Positions 9,107 through 17,725 of a stretch of 64,000 bases of DNA are shown here, one piece after another. Numbering within the stretch: the first letter of the stretch is position 1; every line of letters begins with the position of its first letter. The notes under the pieces were generated by a model. It was not told where the DNA came from. It saw only the letters and a program-made list of their open reading frames with translations, and did no database searches. This DNA comes from Hyphomicrobiales bacterium (GTDB taxonomy: Bacteria; Pseudomonadota; Alphaproteobacteria; Rhizobiales; Rhizobiaceae), in the NCBI GenBank assembly GCA_900469955.1, contig UBYX01000008.1, positions 179,877 through 243,876 of the forward strand, given 5' to 3'. The translations under genes were made by a program, and so were the position numbers.

Positions 9107-10110
9107 CCGCTGAAAACACCAGGGATCGGCTGCTCGATGTGAAGGGCCTGAGCGTTGAAATCGACGGCCGCGGCGGCCGGGCGGTCGTCGTCGATGGGAT
9201 CGACCTTCATGTGACGAGGGGAGAGACGCTCGGCGTCGTCGGCGAGTCCGGCTGTGGCAAGAGCCTCACCATGCTGAGCCTCATGCGGCTCCTGCCCAAC
9301 AAGATCAAAGTGACGAAGGGTTCCGCCGATTTCGACGGTCAGGATCTGCAGAAGATGTCGGCACGGGCCCTGCGTAAAGTGCGCGGCGGCGACATCGGCT
9401 TCGTCTTCCAGGACCCGATGACATCCCTCAATCCGGTCATGAAGGTTGGCGACCAGATCTGCGAACCGCTCCTCTATCATCGTGGGATGTCTCGCAAAGA
9501 TGCCCGTGCACGGGCTGTCGAACTTTTGCAGCTCGTCGGCATTCCAGGTCCGCAGGAACGGCTGAACGCTTATCCACACGAACTTTCAGGCGGCATGCGG
9601 CAGCGCGTTATGATTGCGATCGGGTTGGCCTGCGATCCGAAACTACTGATTGCCGACGAACCCACAACAGCGCTCGACGTTACGATCCAGGCCCAGATCG
9701 TCGATCTCGTAAAGCAGCTTCGCGCCAAGCTCGGCATGTCCGTCGTTTGGATTACTCATGATCTGGCACTGATTGCTGGCCTGGCTGACCGCGTCGTCGT
9801 GCTCTATGCTGGTACCGTGGTTGAGGATGCGCCGGTCGATGCCCTCTTTGCCAATCCGAGTCATCCTTATACCAGGGGCCTGCTCGCCTCGATCCCAACA
9901 CTATCGGACGCGCCCGCAGCGCGGTTGAGCTCGATCGGTGGCACGCCGCCTGAACCGGGACGCCGCCCTCCCGGCTGCCCCTTTGCGCCACGCTGTCCGC
10001 TCGCGATGGACATCTGCCGGAGGGACGTGCCCAAGCTCGAACCCATTTCCTCGCAGGGCAGCCACCGCGCCGCCTGCTTCGCCGTCCAGAAATCCCTGAA
10101 GGCCGCCTGA
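9103..10110 (+). CDS. ABC importer ATPase, DppD/OppD family
   Basis: 335 aa. The reading frame is open far upstream through the permease, but the ABC domain begins just after a GTG at 9103 that overlaps the permease stop (GTGA), the usual translational coupling. Walker A is GESGCGKS (48-55), the signature is LSGGMRQRV, Walker B is [12 protein letters not shown], and the switch histidine is in THDLALIAG. The C-terminal oligopeptide_HPY cysteine segment ([17 protein letters not shown]) is present. It energises import from the cytoplasmic face, paired with the next gene. Confidence 0.92.
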   Translation: MTAENTRDRLLDVKGLSVEIDGRGGRAVVVDGIDLHVTRGETLGVVGESGCGKSLTMLSLMRLLPNKIKVTKGSADFDGQDLQKMSARALRKVRGGDIGFVFQDPMTSLNPVMKVGDQICEPLLYHRGMSRKDARARAVELLQLVGIPGPQERLNAYPHELSGGMRQRVMIAIGLACDPKLLIADEPTTALDVTIQAQIVDLVKQLRAKLGMSVVWITHDLALIAGLADRVVVLYAGTVVEDAPVDALFANPSHPYTRGLLASIPTLSDAPAARLSSIGGTPPEPGRRPPGCPFAPRCPLAMDICRRDVPKLEPISSQGSHRAACFAVQKSLKAA

Positions 10111-11099
10111 TGAGTGTCGAACCCCTGCTCAAGGTCGAAAATCTCGTAAAGCATTTTCATGTGCGTCTCGGCGCCTTCGGCGAAAGGACGGCCACCGTCC
10201 ACGCACTCGATGACGTCAGCCTCGACATTCAGCAGGGGGAAACGCTGAGCCTGGTTGGCGAGTCCGGTTGCGGAAAATCGACGACTGGCTTCACTATCTT
10301 GAACCTGCACCGCGCCAGCGGCGGAAGAGTTATTTACAAAGGTCAGGACCTGACGTTACTCGACGACAAGCGCATGCGGCCCTTCCGCCGCGACCTGCAG
10401 ATCGTTTTCCAGGATCCCTATTCGACCCTCAACCCGCGCATGACCGTCGGCGAAGCAATCGGAGAGCCGATGCTGTTTCACAAACTCGCGGCCAAGTCTG
10501 AACTGAATGACAAGATCGCCTCGCTTCTTCAGGATGTCGGTCTACCGTCCCGTTTCGCCTCGCGTTACCCGCACGAGCTTTCCGGCGGCCAGCGACAGCG
10601 TGTGGTGATTGCCAGGGCATTGGCCTGTCAGCCGAAATTCATCGTCTGCGACGAAGCGATCTCGGCTCTCGACGTCTCGATACAGGCCCAAATCATCAAT
10701 CTCCTGCTCGACCTGCAGGAAAAATACGGGCTCACCTATCTTTTCATCGCCCATGATCTGGCCGTTGTGCGACATATCTCGACCCGCGTTGGAGTCATGT
10801 ATCTCGGTCGCCTGGCGGAACTGGCACCGCGCGATGCGATTTTCGAAGCGCCGCTTCATCCCTACACGAAAGCGCTGTTGTCCGCCGTCCCGGAAGCCGA
10901 TCCGGTGAGGGAGCGTAATCGCAAACGCCAGATTCTGGAGGGCGACGTCCCAAGCCCCCTTAATCCGCCCACAGGCTGCCGGTTTCATACGCGCTGCCCG
11001 ATTGCCGCTGACATTTGTGCCAAGGTCGTACCGGACTGGAAGGCGGCCCGGCCCGGTCATCTGGTTGCCTGCCATGCCGTCGATCCGAGTTCAGCGTGA
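10110..11099 (+). CDS. ABC importer ATPase, DppF/OppF family
   Basis: 329 aa; ATG overlaps the previous stop by one base. Walker [10 protein letters not shown], signature LSGGQRQRVVIARAL, Walker B FIVCDEAISALD, switch histidine in IAHDLAVV, and the C-terminal oligopeptide_HPY motif (GCRFHTRCPIAADIC). Second nucleotide-binding subunit of this importer. Its TGA overlaps the ATG of the DUF1537 kinase, tying import to the first catabolic step. Confidence 0.93.
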   Translation: MSVEPLLKVENLVKHFHVRLGAFGERTATVHALDDVSLDIQQGETLSLVGESGCGKSTTGFTILNLHRASGGRVIYKGQDLTLLDDKRMRPFRRDLQIVFQDPYSTLNPRMTVGEAIGEPMLFHKLAAKSELNDKIASLLQDVGLPSRFASRYPHELSGGQRQRVVIARALACQPKFIVCDEAISALDVSIQAQIINLLLDLQEKYGLTYLFIAHDLAVVRHISTRVGVMYLGRLAELAPRDAIFEAPLHPYTKALLSAVPEADPVRERNRKRQILEGDVPSPLNPPTGCRFHTRCPIAADICAKVVPDWKAARPGHLVACHAVDPSSA

Positions 11100-12169
11100 T
11101 GGGCCTGGAAGTCGCCATCATCGCCGACGATCTGACGGGTGCGCTCGACACGAGCACACCCTTCATCGGGGCGGGATTGACCGTTTGTGTGGCGACCGAC
11201 ATAGACAAGATATCGGTCGCGCTCAAAGCCGCACCGGACGTCCTGGTCGTCAATACGGCTTCAAGGGCGATGCCTGCCCGACAGGCAGAGCAGATTGTGC
11301 GCCACGCCGCCACAACGATCGCCACGGCAAACCCCTCCTTTGTCTTCAAGAAGATCGATTCCCGTCTTAAAGGGAATATCGCCATCGAAGGCGAGACGGT
11401 CGCCGAAGTCTTTGGCTATAGCAAGCTCGTCATCGCCCCTGCCGTCCCCGATCAACACCGGTTCACGCGCGGCGGATCGGTCGTCGGGCGTGGCGTGGAG
11501 ACGCCGTTGGCAATCCTGCCGCTCTTCGCCGGTCCTGGCGTCGACCTCTACATTGCGGATGCCGAAACTGACGCCGATCTCGATAGGGTCGTCGCTCAAT
11601 TCGACGGCAAGGCGGTGCTCGTTGGAGCGCGCGGCCTCGGCCTTGCTCTGGCGCGCAGACTTTGCAAGGGTCGATCCGGAGCAAGGTCTTTTGCCCCCAG
11701 TTCGGCAACCCTTTTTGCAATCGGCTCGCGCGACGCCATCACCACAAGGCAGATGGAGGCCCTTGAAACAAGCGGAATACTGAATGGCGTGCTCGATGCC
11801 CCTGCAGGCGCTTTTTCCATACCCCCTGAAGTGACCCTGCCGGTCCTGATCCGCTGCTCCGGCGAGGTTGTCGAAGACGGCGCGGCGGTCGCCGACCGTT
11901 TCGCCGGAAGCGTTAGCGACATCATTGAAGCGACGAAGGCCGATACGGTCATCACCGGCGGCGGCGACACCGCCCATGCGCTTTTGCGCGCCTTGAATGT
12001 CGGCCTGTTGTCGCCAAAGGGCGAACTCGAGCCGGGCTTTCCGTGGTGTGAGCTGGTTCTGAAAAACGACCGGCAGATACGGTTGGCGATCAAGTCGGGG
12101 GGCTTCGGATCTCCTGAAACTCTGGTAAAAGCGCTCGCAAAGCCGCCCGAAACAAGGCGGACCTCATGA
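11099..12169 (+). CDS. DUF1537 four-carbon acid sugar kinase (OtnK/DtnK-like)
   Basis: 356 aa from the ATG at 11099, which overlaps the preceding ATPase stop. The N-terminal sugar-binding domain begins with the family hallmark IIADDLTGALDT (7-18) and has FKKIDSRLKGN at 83-93. The C-terminal nucleotide-binding domain ends with TVITGGGDTAHALL and AIKSGGFG. This family phosphorylates C4 sugar acids such as D-threonate, L-threonate or D-erythronate at O4 with ATP. The product is the substrate of the PdxA2-like enzyme at 634-1605, giving dihydroxyacetone phosphate and CO2 (family knowledge). Co-transcription with an importer suggests the imported molecule is the acid sugar or a conjugate that yields it. 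Confidence 0.9.
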   Translation: MGLEVAIIADDLTGALDTSTPFIGAGLTVCVATDIDKISVALKAAPDVLVVNTASRAMPARQAEQIVRHAATTIATANPSFVFKKIDSRLKGNIAIEGETVAEVFGYSKLVIAPAVPDQHRFTRGGSVVGRGVETPLAILPLFAGPGVDLYIADAETDADLDRVVAQFDGKAVLVGARGLGLALARRLCKGRSGARSFAPSSATLFAIGSRDAITTRQMEALETSGILNGVLDAPAGAFSIPPEVTLPVLIRCSGEVVEDGAAVADRFAGSVSDIIEATKADTVITGGGDTAHALLRALNVGLLSPKGELEPGFPWCELVLKNDRQIRLAIKSGGFGSPETLVKALAKPPETRRTS

Positions 12170-12178
12170 TGGGACCAA

Positions 12179-12955
12179 ATGGCAGATCGATTGGCTGAAG
12201 GATTGAGCAAACAGGTGCAGCCAGCGGCACAGGGTAAGCCTGACCGGGGCCGATCGGTCAAACTTGTGGATCGGGTCTTTGACCAACTCCTCGAGCGTAT
12301 CCGTACCGGGAATTATGCACCGGACTCAAGGCTTCCTGGCGAGCATGAACTCGCCGCACTGCTCGGCGTGTCGAGACCCGTCGTCCGCGATGCGTTGAGC
12401 CGACTACGCGATCAGGGAATGATCTATTCGCGTCAGGGGGCCGGCACCTTCGTCAGCGCCCAGGCTTCCAATACAGCCCAGCTCTCCTATTCGCCGGTGA
12501 AATCGATCGCCGATATTCAACGTTGTTATGAATTTCGTCTGACCATCGAACCGGCTGCCGCCTTTTTTGCGGCACAGCGGCGAGACAAAGCGGCGATCGA
12601 CAGGATCGCCGAAGCACTTGCGGAGCTGCGCGAGGCGACAAGCCATCAGCTTCATAGAGTGGAGGCGGACTTCAACTTCCACAGGGCAGTGACTCAGGCC
12701 GCGAACAATCATTTCTACACCGCCTCGATGGAGGCGCTGAAGGCGCATATTGCTGTCGGCATGCATCTGCATGGTCTTTCGTTGATGGGTGCTCGCCCCG
12801 GCCTGCAACAGGTTTATGACGAGCATCAGGAAATCTTCAAGGCAGTCAGCGAGGGTCGCGCCGAGGATGCCCGTGACCTCATGCGAAAGCACCTGGAAGG
12901 TTCGCGCGACCGTCTGTTCGAAGGCCGTGTTCTGGATCTGTCGCTCAAACCTTGA
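12179..12955 (+). CDS. GntR-family transcriptional regulator, FadR subfamily
   Basis: 258 aa, nine nt after the kinase stop, so it is the last gene of the importer operon. Residues about 25-95 form a GntR winged helix (LLERIRTGNYAPDSRLPGE, then VSRPVVRDALSRL and RQGAGTFV). Residues about 110-235 form the all-helical FCD effector domain (ECEFR-type region YEFRLTIEPAA, histidines in VEADFNFHRAVTQAANN and DEHQEIFKAV typical of metal-dependent ligand binding). It probably senses an organic acid of this pathway and controls the divergent promoters near 5146 (inference). Its last 11 nt overlap the convergent CapA-like gene. Confidence 0.92.
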   Translation: MADRLAEGLSKQVQPAAQGKPDRGRSVKLVDRVFDQLLERIRTGNYAPDSRLPGEHELAALLGVSRPVVRDALSRLRDQGMIYSRQGAGTFVSAQASNTAQLSYSPVKSIADIQRCYEFRLTIEPAAAFFAAQRRDKAAIDRIAEALAELREATSHQLHRVEADFNFHRAVTQAANNHFYTASMEALKAHIAVGMHLHGLSLMGARPGLQQVYDEHQEIFKAVSEGRAEDARDLMRKHLEGSRDRLFEGRVLDLSLKP

Positions 12956-14108
12956 GAGGTCCCAGCCGATGACGGTCTTCAGGAGAAATCTCTCGAAAAG
13001 CAACATTCGCAATGTCGAGGGCATCCGCACCTTCAAGAGGTACCGGCGCCTCCGCTAACCCGTCATCCGCAGGGCGGCCGACCGCAATCGGCAGGATTTC
13101 CAGTCGCTGACATTCACCGTCGGCAGCGAGTTCCAGCCGGATTGCCGCGCTGCGCCAGACATCAACACCCCGTTGTCGATAACTTTCCGATCGTCGAGTT
13201 TGAAATACGAAATTACCGAGCCCCGGAATGATGGCGCGGCCACGATGAAAATGTATCGGCTGCATAACCGGTGCGCCAGTACCAAGGATCATGTCCGCGC
13301 CCTGGTCGATCAGATCGCGACAAAGATCGAGCAGCCAGGTGGGGGTTTGGGACCACACCGCATTCCAATGGTGGCCATGAATTGCCACGGCAACACAGCA
13401 GCCCTTGGATTTGGCGGACGCCATTCCGGCCACAAGACGCCGCATGTCACCCTCGTCCGCCGCCCAAACCGCCTTGATCTCCTCGCCTGCGATAACCGGC
13501 GTACCGAAGACTTCGATCCCCTCGCCAACCTGGGGGCGATAGCCGACAGAGGCACGAGCAGCCTCGCGTGCATCGTCACCAAGCGCCGCGACAATCCGTG
13601 AAAGCAGCGCAAACTCGGCAGGTGGAACCGCCACAGATCGCCGAACCCGCAAAGGCGCAATACCGGCGCGGTCAACGGAGGCGTAGTTTATGTCAGGCTG
13701 TGGACCGATATCGACGGAGAAGATTGCCAACGACCGATCCGGACCGGTCGCGATCACCGGCGCAGCCGCCTCGTCGATATCAGCGCCGCTGCCGGCAAGC
13801 TGCAGGCCGGCCGCCTTCGCCGCCGAACGGGTTGCAGATATTCCGGGCGGACCAAGATCGAAGGCGTGGTTGTTGGCATGCGTTACCGCGTGGAAACCGA
13901 GGCCTTGCAACGAATACAACGCCTCGGGCGATGCCAGATGCAGCGTCTTCGTTTTCGTCGGCCAGGCGCCCTCTAGTTCAACTGTCGCCTCCAGATTTCC
14001 AAAGACGACATCCGCCTGGAGAAATTCCCGTAGTTGAGCGTGCTCCCGACCCGAGAGATCGAGTGGGCCATGGATGAGGATTTGGCCGGTGAGCCCGACA
14101 GACAGCAT
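12945..14108 (-). CDS. CapA-family (poly-gamma-glutamate capsule-like) metallophosphatase-fold protein with degenerate motif
   Basis: 387 aa; ATG at 14108 follows AGGTGA, which includes the stop of the upstream CocE gene. The CapA fold is recognisable: NLEATVE, THANNHAFDLG near residue 87, AIHGHHWNAVW and the terminal GLGNFVFQT. The usual GHHPHV element near the C-terminal third is replaced by GTGAPV (in ADMILGTGAPVMQPIH), so two histidines normally conserved are absent. There is no signal peptide or membrane anchor, unlike capsule-synthesis CapA. It is the last gene of a peptide-type importer operon, so I infer an intracellular hydrolase or amide-processing role on the imported compound rather than capsule synthesis. 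Confidence 0.8.
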   Translation of the reverse strand: MLSVGLTGQILIHGPLDLSGREHAQLREFLQADVVFGNLEATVELEGAWPTKTKTLHLASPEALYSLQGLGFHAVTHANNHAFDLGPPGISATRSAAKAAGLQLAGSGADIDEAAAPVIATGPDRSLAIFSVDIGPQPDINYASVDRAGIAPLRVRRSVAVPPAEFALLSRIVAALGDDAREAARASVGYRPQVGEGIEVFGTPVIAGEEIKAVWAADEGDMRRLVAGMASAKSKGCCVAVAIHGHHWNAVWSQTPTWLLDLCRDLIDQGADMILGTGAPVMQPIHFHRGRAIIPGLGNFVFQTRRSESYRQRGVDVWRSAAIRLELAADGECQRLEILPIAVGRPADDGLAEAPVPLEGADALDIANVAFREISPEDRHRLGPLKV

Positions 14109-14115
14109 GTTTCGC

Positions 14116-16011
14116 TCACCTGGCCAGCGGTTTCAGAGCCGTCGGGCCTACGACGGGCAAGCAGATCGAAGATGGCCTTGATGCATCGCAGAACACGCTG
14201 TTTCGGGCCACGTCGGTCATACGGCCTCGGCCTTCGGGCGCAAAGCTATTGGGATTGATGTCATATTTCGGGAAATTGGAAGAGGAGATATCGAGCCTTA
14301 TACGATGTCCCTTTGCGAACCGGTTGGCGGTCGCAAAAGGCTCGATCGTCACCTTGAAAACCTCGCCCGCCACGATCGGCTCCGGTTTTTCCCAGGAATT
14401 GCGATAACGGCAGCGGATGATCCCGTCGGTGATATTGAGTGCGTAACCGGTCGGATAGTCCTTGCTTGGCGGATAGACATCGATCAGCTTGGCCGTGAAA
14501 TCAGTGTCCGGGGCATCCGACGACACAAAGAGCTCAACAACGATCGGTCCTACCACCGTCATTTCATTCTCAAGCGGTTCGGTCTCGAACGACAAAACAT
14601 CGGCCCGCGCCGCCAGCGGCAATCCGGGATGTCGGGAGCCAAAGAACCTTTCACTCTCCCGCTGGTCAAAGCCGCCGCCCTCGAAGATCGGTTGGCCACT
14701 GGTGAGCGAACCGCCGACCGTTGGAACGGGGTTCTTCGGGTCGTAGTCATAGACGAACGGCGCGGCGTCCGCCTCCGGCTTTTCGGGCGAAAGCGAGCCG
14801 TTCTGATGGATATAATAGGATCTGAATTCGGTCCCCGGCAGCGGCCAGTCGGTTGCCTCGATCCAGGATCCACCATGGTCAAGCCGTCCCTCGACATCCC
14901 GCAGGCCGGAGCCGCCGCCCATGACGAAGGCTCGAACAACCGGCGCCTCCGCGACATGGTTTTCCCGGCTCTTCAACCAACGATCGAACCAGTCACGCCG
15001 AAAGGAGAGCCAGCTCTCCGTCACATTGCCGCCGAGCGGCGCGGCATCCCCAAAGGAGATATCGCCGGCAAAGGTGGAGTTGCGGTTGCCATGTAGCCAA
15101 GGGCCCATGATAAGCTGCAGCGGCCGGCTCTCCTTGCCGGAGAGGCCGCGGTAGTTGTCGAGCGTCGACTTCACATAAGCATCGTACCAGCTGGACATCA
15201 GGACGATTGGAACTTCCGGGAAGGTCTCGTAGAACCCTTCCATGTAGAGACCGACCCGCCGCCAGCTTTCGTCGAACGAGCCGCTCCGCCATTGCTCCAG
15301 CAGGTAATTCTCGTACTCCGGCATCCACCGAACCGGCGAGACGCCTTCGCTCCATGGCATGACGCTGAACCAGGCGCGGAGATCCTCAGCCTCGATTGCG
15401 GCACGGGCCAGTTCGTCGCCTTCGCCGATCGCCTGGTTATAGGCCCAGGTCGCTTGTTTCAGTTCGAAGGCGCCGCCTTGGCGGATGCCGCATTGATAGG
15501 CGTTCGAAAATCCGCCGGAATCCATGACCATGCAGGCAAGCCCGGGGGGATTAAGGCAGGCGAGCGCAGCTTGAGTATGTGCCGCATAGGAAAGGCCCAT
15601 CGTCCCGAACTTGCCGTTCGACCAGGGCTGTTCCACCAGCCAGCATGCCGTGTCGTAACCATCGGCGGCTTCGGAAATGTACTTGCTGAACTCGCCTTCG
15701 GAATTGTAGCGACCTCGGCAGTCCTGGTAGATCACAGCGTAGCCAGCGCGCACAAAGTATACGGCCACTTCCTCGCGCTTCATCGGGATTGCCATGCCGA
15801 CTTCAATTTCGGAGCGCGAACGTTCCGCCTTGCCATAGGGCGTGCGTTCCATGATGGACGGCAGCCTGCCCTCCACCACCTTGCCTTCCTTGGCCGGCCG
15901 GTAGACGTCGGTTGCAAGTCTGATGCCGTCACGCATCGTCACCATCACATCGCGTTCGACAATCACGTCGTCGGCAATCACCTCGAAGCGCGATGGCGTC
16001 AGGGTATCCAT
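14116..16011 (-). CDS. CocE/NonD-family alpha/beta hydrolase (X-Pro dipeptidyl-peptidase S15-like)
   Basis: 631 aa from the ATG at 16011 (TGAGGAT upstream). A 44-codon N-terminal extension is open but low-complexity and overlaps the neighbouring gene, so I reject it. The nucleophile serine is in GTMGLSYAAH (S141); the acid lies in SSWYDAYV and the histidine in GPWLHGN. The C-terminal 200 residues are the jelly-roll PepX_C domain (PLENEMTVVGPIVVELFVSSD). The family includes cocaine esterase, glutaryl-7-ACA acylase and Xaa-Pro peptidases. No signal peptide is visible, so it is predicted to cleave an imported ester, amide or proline peptide in the cytoplasm, as part of the operon with the Opp-type importer. 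Confidence 0.9.
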   Translation of the reverse strand: MDTLTPSRFEVIADDVIVERDVMVTMRDGIRLATDVYRPAKEGKVVEGRLPSIMERTPYGKAERSRSEIEVGMAIPMKREEVAVYFVRAGYAVIYQDCRGRYNSEGEFSKYISEAADGYDTACWLVEQPWSNGKFGTMGLSYAAHTQAALACLNPPGLACMVMDSGGFSNAYQCGIRQGGAFELKQATWAYNQAIGEGDELARAAIEAEDLRAWFSVMPWSEGVSPVRWMPEYENYLLEQWRSGSFDESWRRVGLYMEGFYETFPEVPIVLMSSWYDAYVKSTLDNYRGLSGKESRPLQLIMGPWLHGNRNSTFAGDISFGDAAPLGGNVTESWLSFRRDWFDRWLKSRENHVAEAPVVRAFVMGGGSGLRDVEGRLDHGGSWIEATDWPLPGTEFRSYYIHQNGSLSPEKPEADAAPFVYDYDPKNPVPTVGGSLTSGQPIFEGGGFDQRESERFFGSRHPGLPLAARADVLSFETEPLENEMTVVGPIVVELFVSSDAPDTDFTAKLIDVYPPSKDYPTGYALNITDGIIRCRYRNSWEKPEPIVAGEVFKVTIEPFATANRFAKGHRIRLDISSSNFPKYDINPNSFAPEGRGRMTDVARNSVFCDASRPSSICLPVVGPTALKPLAR

Positions 16012-16041
16012 ATCGGTATCCTCAAAAATTGGCAGAGAAGA

Positions 16042-16105
16042 CCCGAGCCGGCCCGCCGCACTTGCTGCCGGCCCGGGAGAACCGCGCGCCCGGAAAAGCG
16101 GGCGC
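16042..16105 (-). other. Two consecutive hairpins after the binding-protein gene
   Basis: Read on the minus strand, a 7-bp stem (16105-16099 with 16092-16086, loop of 6) is followed by an 11-bp stem with one G-U pair (16077-16067 with 16052-16042, loop of 14). They start 27 nt after the substrate-binding-protein stop at 16133 and end before the CocE start. No U-tract follows. Likely a stabiliser or attenuator that separates binding-protein expression from the hydrolases. Confidence 0.55.
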
Positions 16106-16132
16106 CGCGGCAAAAAAAATTTGCATGGCCTG

Positions 16133-17707
16133 TTACTTGGCAAGGCCAGCGAGCGTTGCGCTGGTGTCTTCCGTCATGTTGGCAACGTAGGAGAGATTTG
16201 CTTTGCCGGCCCAATGAACCTTCTGCCAATAGAGCGGAATCACCGGCACGTCGGCAAATACCAGCTTGGTCGCCGCCTGCAGAAGCTCGACGCGCTTCTT
16301 GGCATCGAACTCGGCGGTGGCGGTGCGCATCGCCTCGTCGAAGGCAGGGTTGGAATACTTGGTACGGTTGAAGGAACCCGTGCCCGCATCCTTGTTTGCC
16401 GTCATCAGCAGATTGCGCAGGCCCGTCGCCGAGGTCGGTGTGGAGTTGCCGAGCGAGAAGATGAAGGCGGAGAATTCGCCCGCTCCGGCGCCCTTGGTAT
16501 AGACGTTGTAGGGCTGAGCGACGACGCCGTTGACCTTCAAGCCACCACGGGCAAACATCTGGCCGAGCGCCTGGGCAACCTCCGCATCGCCCGGAAATCG
16601 GTCGTTTGAGGTGTGGATGGTGATGCCGAAACCATCTTTATAACCCGCATCGGCAAGCAACTTCTTGGCCTCGTCCGCATTGAAGGCAGGCGCCTCGATA
16701 GACGGATCGTTCCCAGCCACGCCCTTGGGCACGAGTTGGCCCGCAGGTTCTGCCGAGCCATCGAGAATGCGGTCGATGATCAGCTGACGGTTGACAAGTT
16801 TCGAAAGCCCCTGGCGCACCTTCACGTCCTTCAGCGGATTCTTATCCAGCGGCTTGCCGTCCTTGTCGGTGACGAAGGGGCTCTTGTCGCGGGCGCTGTC
16901 GAGTGCGAGGTAGATCATCCGCGCCGATGCGGTCGAGAAGACCTTGAGATCGGAAATACCCTGGAGCGTCTTCACATCGCCCGGCGGCACCGCGTCGATC
17001 AGGTCGACAGCGCCCGAGCGGAGCGCGGCAACGCGGGAGGCATCGTTCGAGATGAACTTGATCGTGACCTTGTCGAAATCCTGCTTTTTCCCCCAGAATG
17101 CATCGTTGCGGGTCAGAACCAGATTGTCGCCCGGTGTCCAGGATTTGAACTTGTAGGCACCCGTGCCGATCGCCGCCTTGCCGCTGTTGAAATCCTCGAT
17201 CGAGGCGCCTTCTGCGACCTTCTTCTCGACGATGTAGACGAAGCCGATCTGCTCGATGAAGTCCGGAGCGGGCTTTTTCGTCTTGAACTCCACGGTCAGG
17301 TCGTCGAGCGCCTTCATGCTGTCGATCGCCGCGACGTTGCCTGAAAAAGGCGCTGGGCTGTTCGGGATGTCCTTGGCGCGGGTCAGCGAAAAGATCACGT
17401 CCTCTGATGTCAGCGGATTGCCATCATGGAACTTGACGCCTTCGCGCAGCTTCACATGCCAGGTCAGAGGATCCACATTCGTCCACGAGACCGCCAGCGC
17501 CGGTTCGATATTGATTGCTGCGTCCGTCTGCACAAGCCGGTCGAAGACCTGCATGGCGATGTTCTGGTTGTTGCCGGTGCGCGAGAACTGCGGGTCGATC
17601 GCCGATGGCTCGGTGGCGCTGCCAAGCACGAGGTCGGCAGCTTGAGCCGAACCCAGCGCGATGACGGTGGCCGCAACCCCGGCCAGCAGAAATTTCATCG
17701 GTTTCAT
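16133..17707 (-). CDS. ABC importer substrate-binding protein, DppA/OppA family
   Basis: 524 aa. The N-terminus MKPMKFLLAGVAATVIALGS followed by AQA-A is a Sec signal peptide with cleavage near residue 23; an AAGAAGGG site precedes the ATG. SBP_bac_5 body with WHVKLREGVKFHDGNPLTSE near 85-105 and VRQGLSKLVNRQLI near 295. Periplasmic ligand capture for the Opp-type importer encoded upstream. Unusually it lies after the ATPases and before the hydrolase genes. The paralogue at 51042-52619 leads its own transporter genes, so gene order has been rearranged between the two cassettes. Confidence 0.93.
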   Translation of the reverse strand: MKPMKFLLAGVAATVIALGSAQAADLVLGSATEPSAIDPQFSRTGNNQNIAMQVFDRLVQTDAAINIEPALAVSWTNVDPLTWHVKLREGVKFHDGNPLTSEDVIFSLTRAKDIPNSPAPFSGNVAAIDSMKALDDLTVEFKTKKPAPDFIEQIGFVYIVEKKVAEGASIEDFNSGKAAIGTGAYKFKSWTPGDNLVLTRNDAFWGKKQDFDKVTIKFISNDASRVAALRSGAVDLIDAVPPGDVKTLQGISDLKVFSTASARMIYLALDSARDKSPFVTDKDGKPLDKNPLKDVKVRQGLSKLVNRQLIIDRILDGSAEPAGQLVPKGVAGNDPSIEAPAFNADEAKKLLADAGYKDGFGITIHTSNDRFPGDAEVAQALGQMFARGGLKVNGVVAQPYNVYTKGAGAGEFSAFIFSLGNSTPTSATGLRNLLMTANKDAGTGSFNRTKYSNPAFDEAMRTATAEFDAKKRVELLQAATKLVFADVPVIPLYWQKVHWAGKANLSYVANMTEDTSATLAGLAK

Positions 17708-17725
17708 GTGTCAGTTCCCTTCTTC

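Noticed and set aside
16012..16143. N-terminal extension of the CocE hydrolase to the upstream ATG
   Set aside because: It would overlap the binding-protein gene, is proline/arginine-rich with no homologous look, and spans the two intercistronic hairpins.
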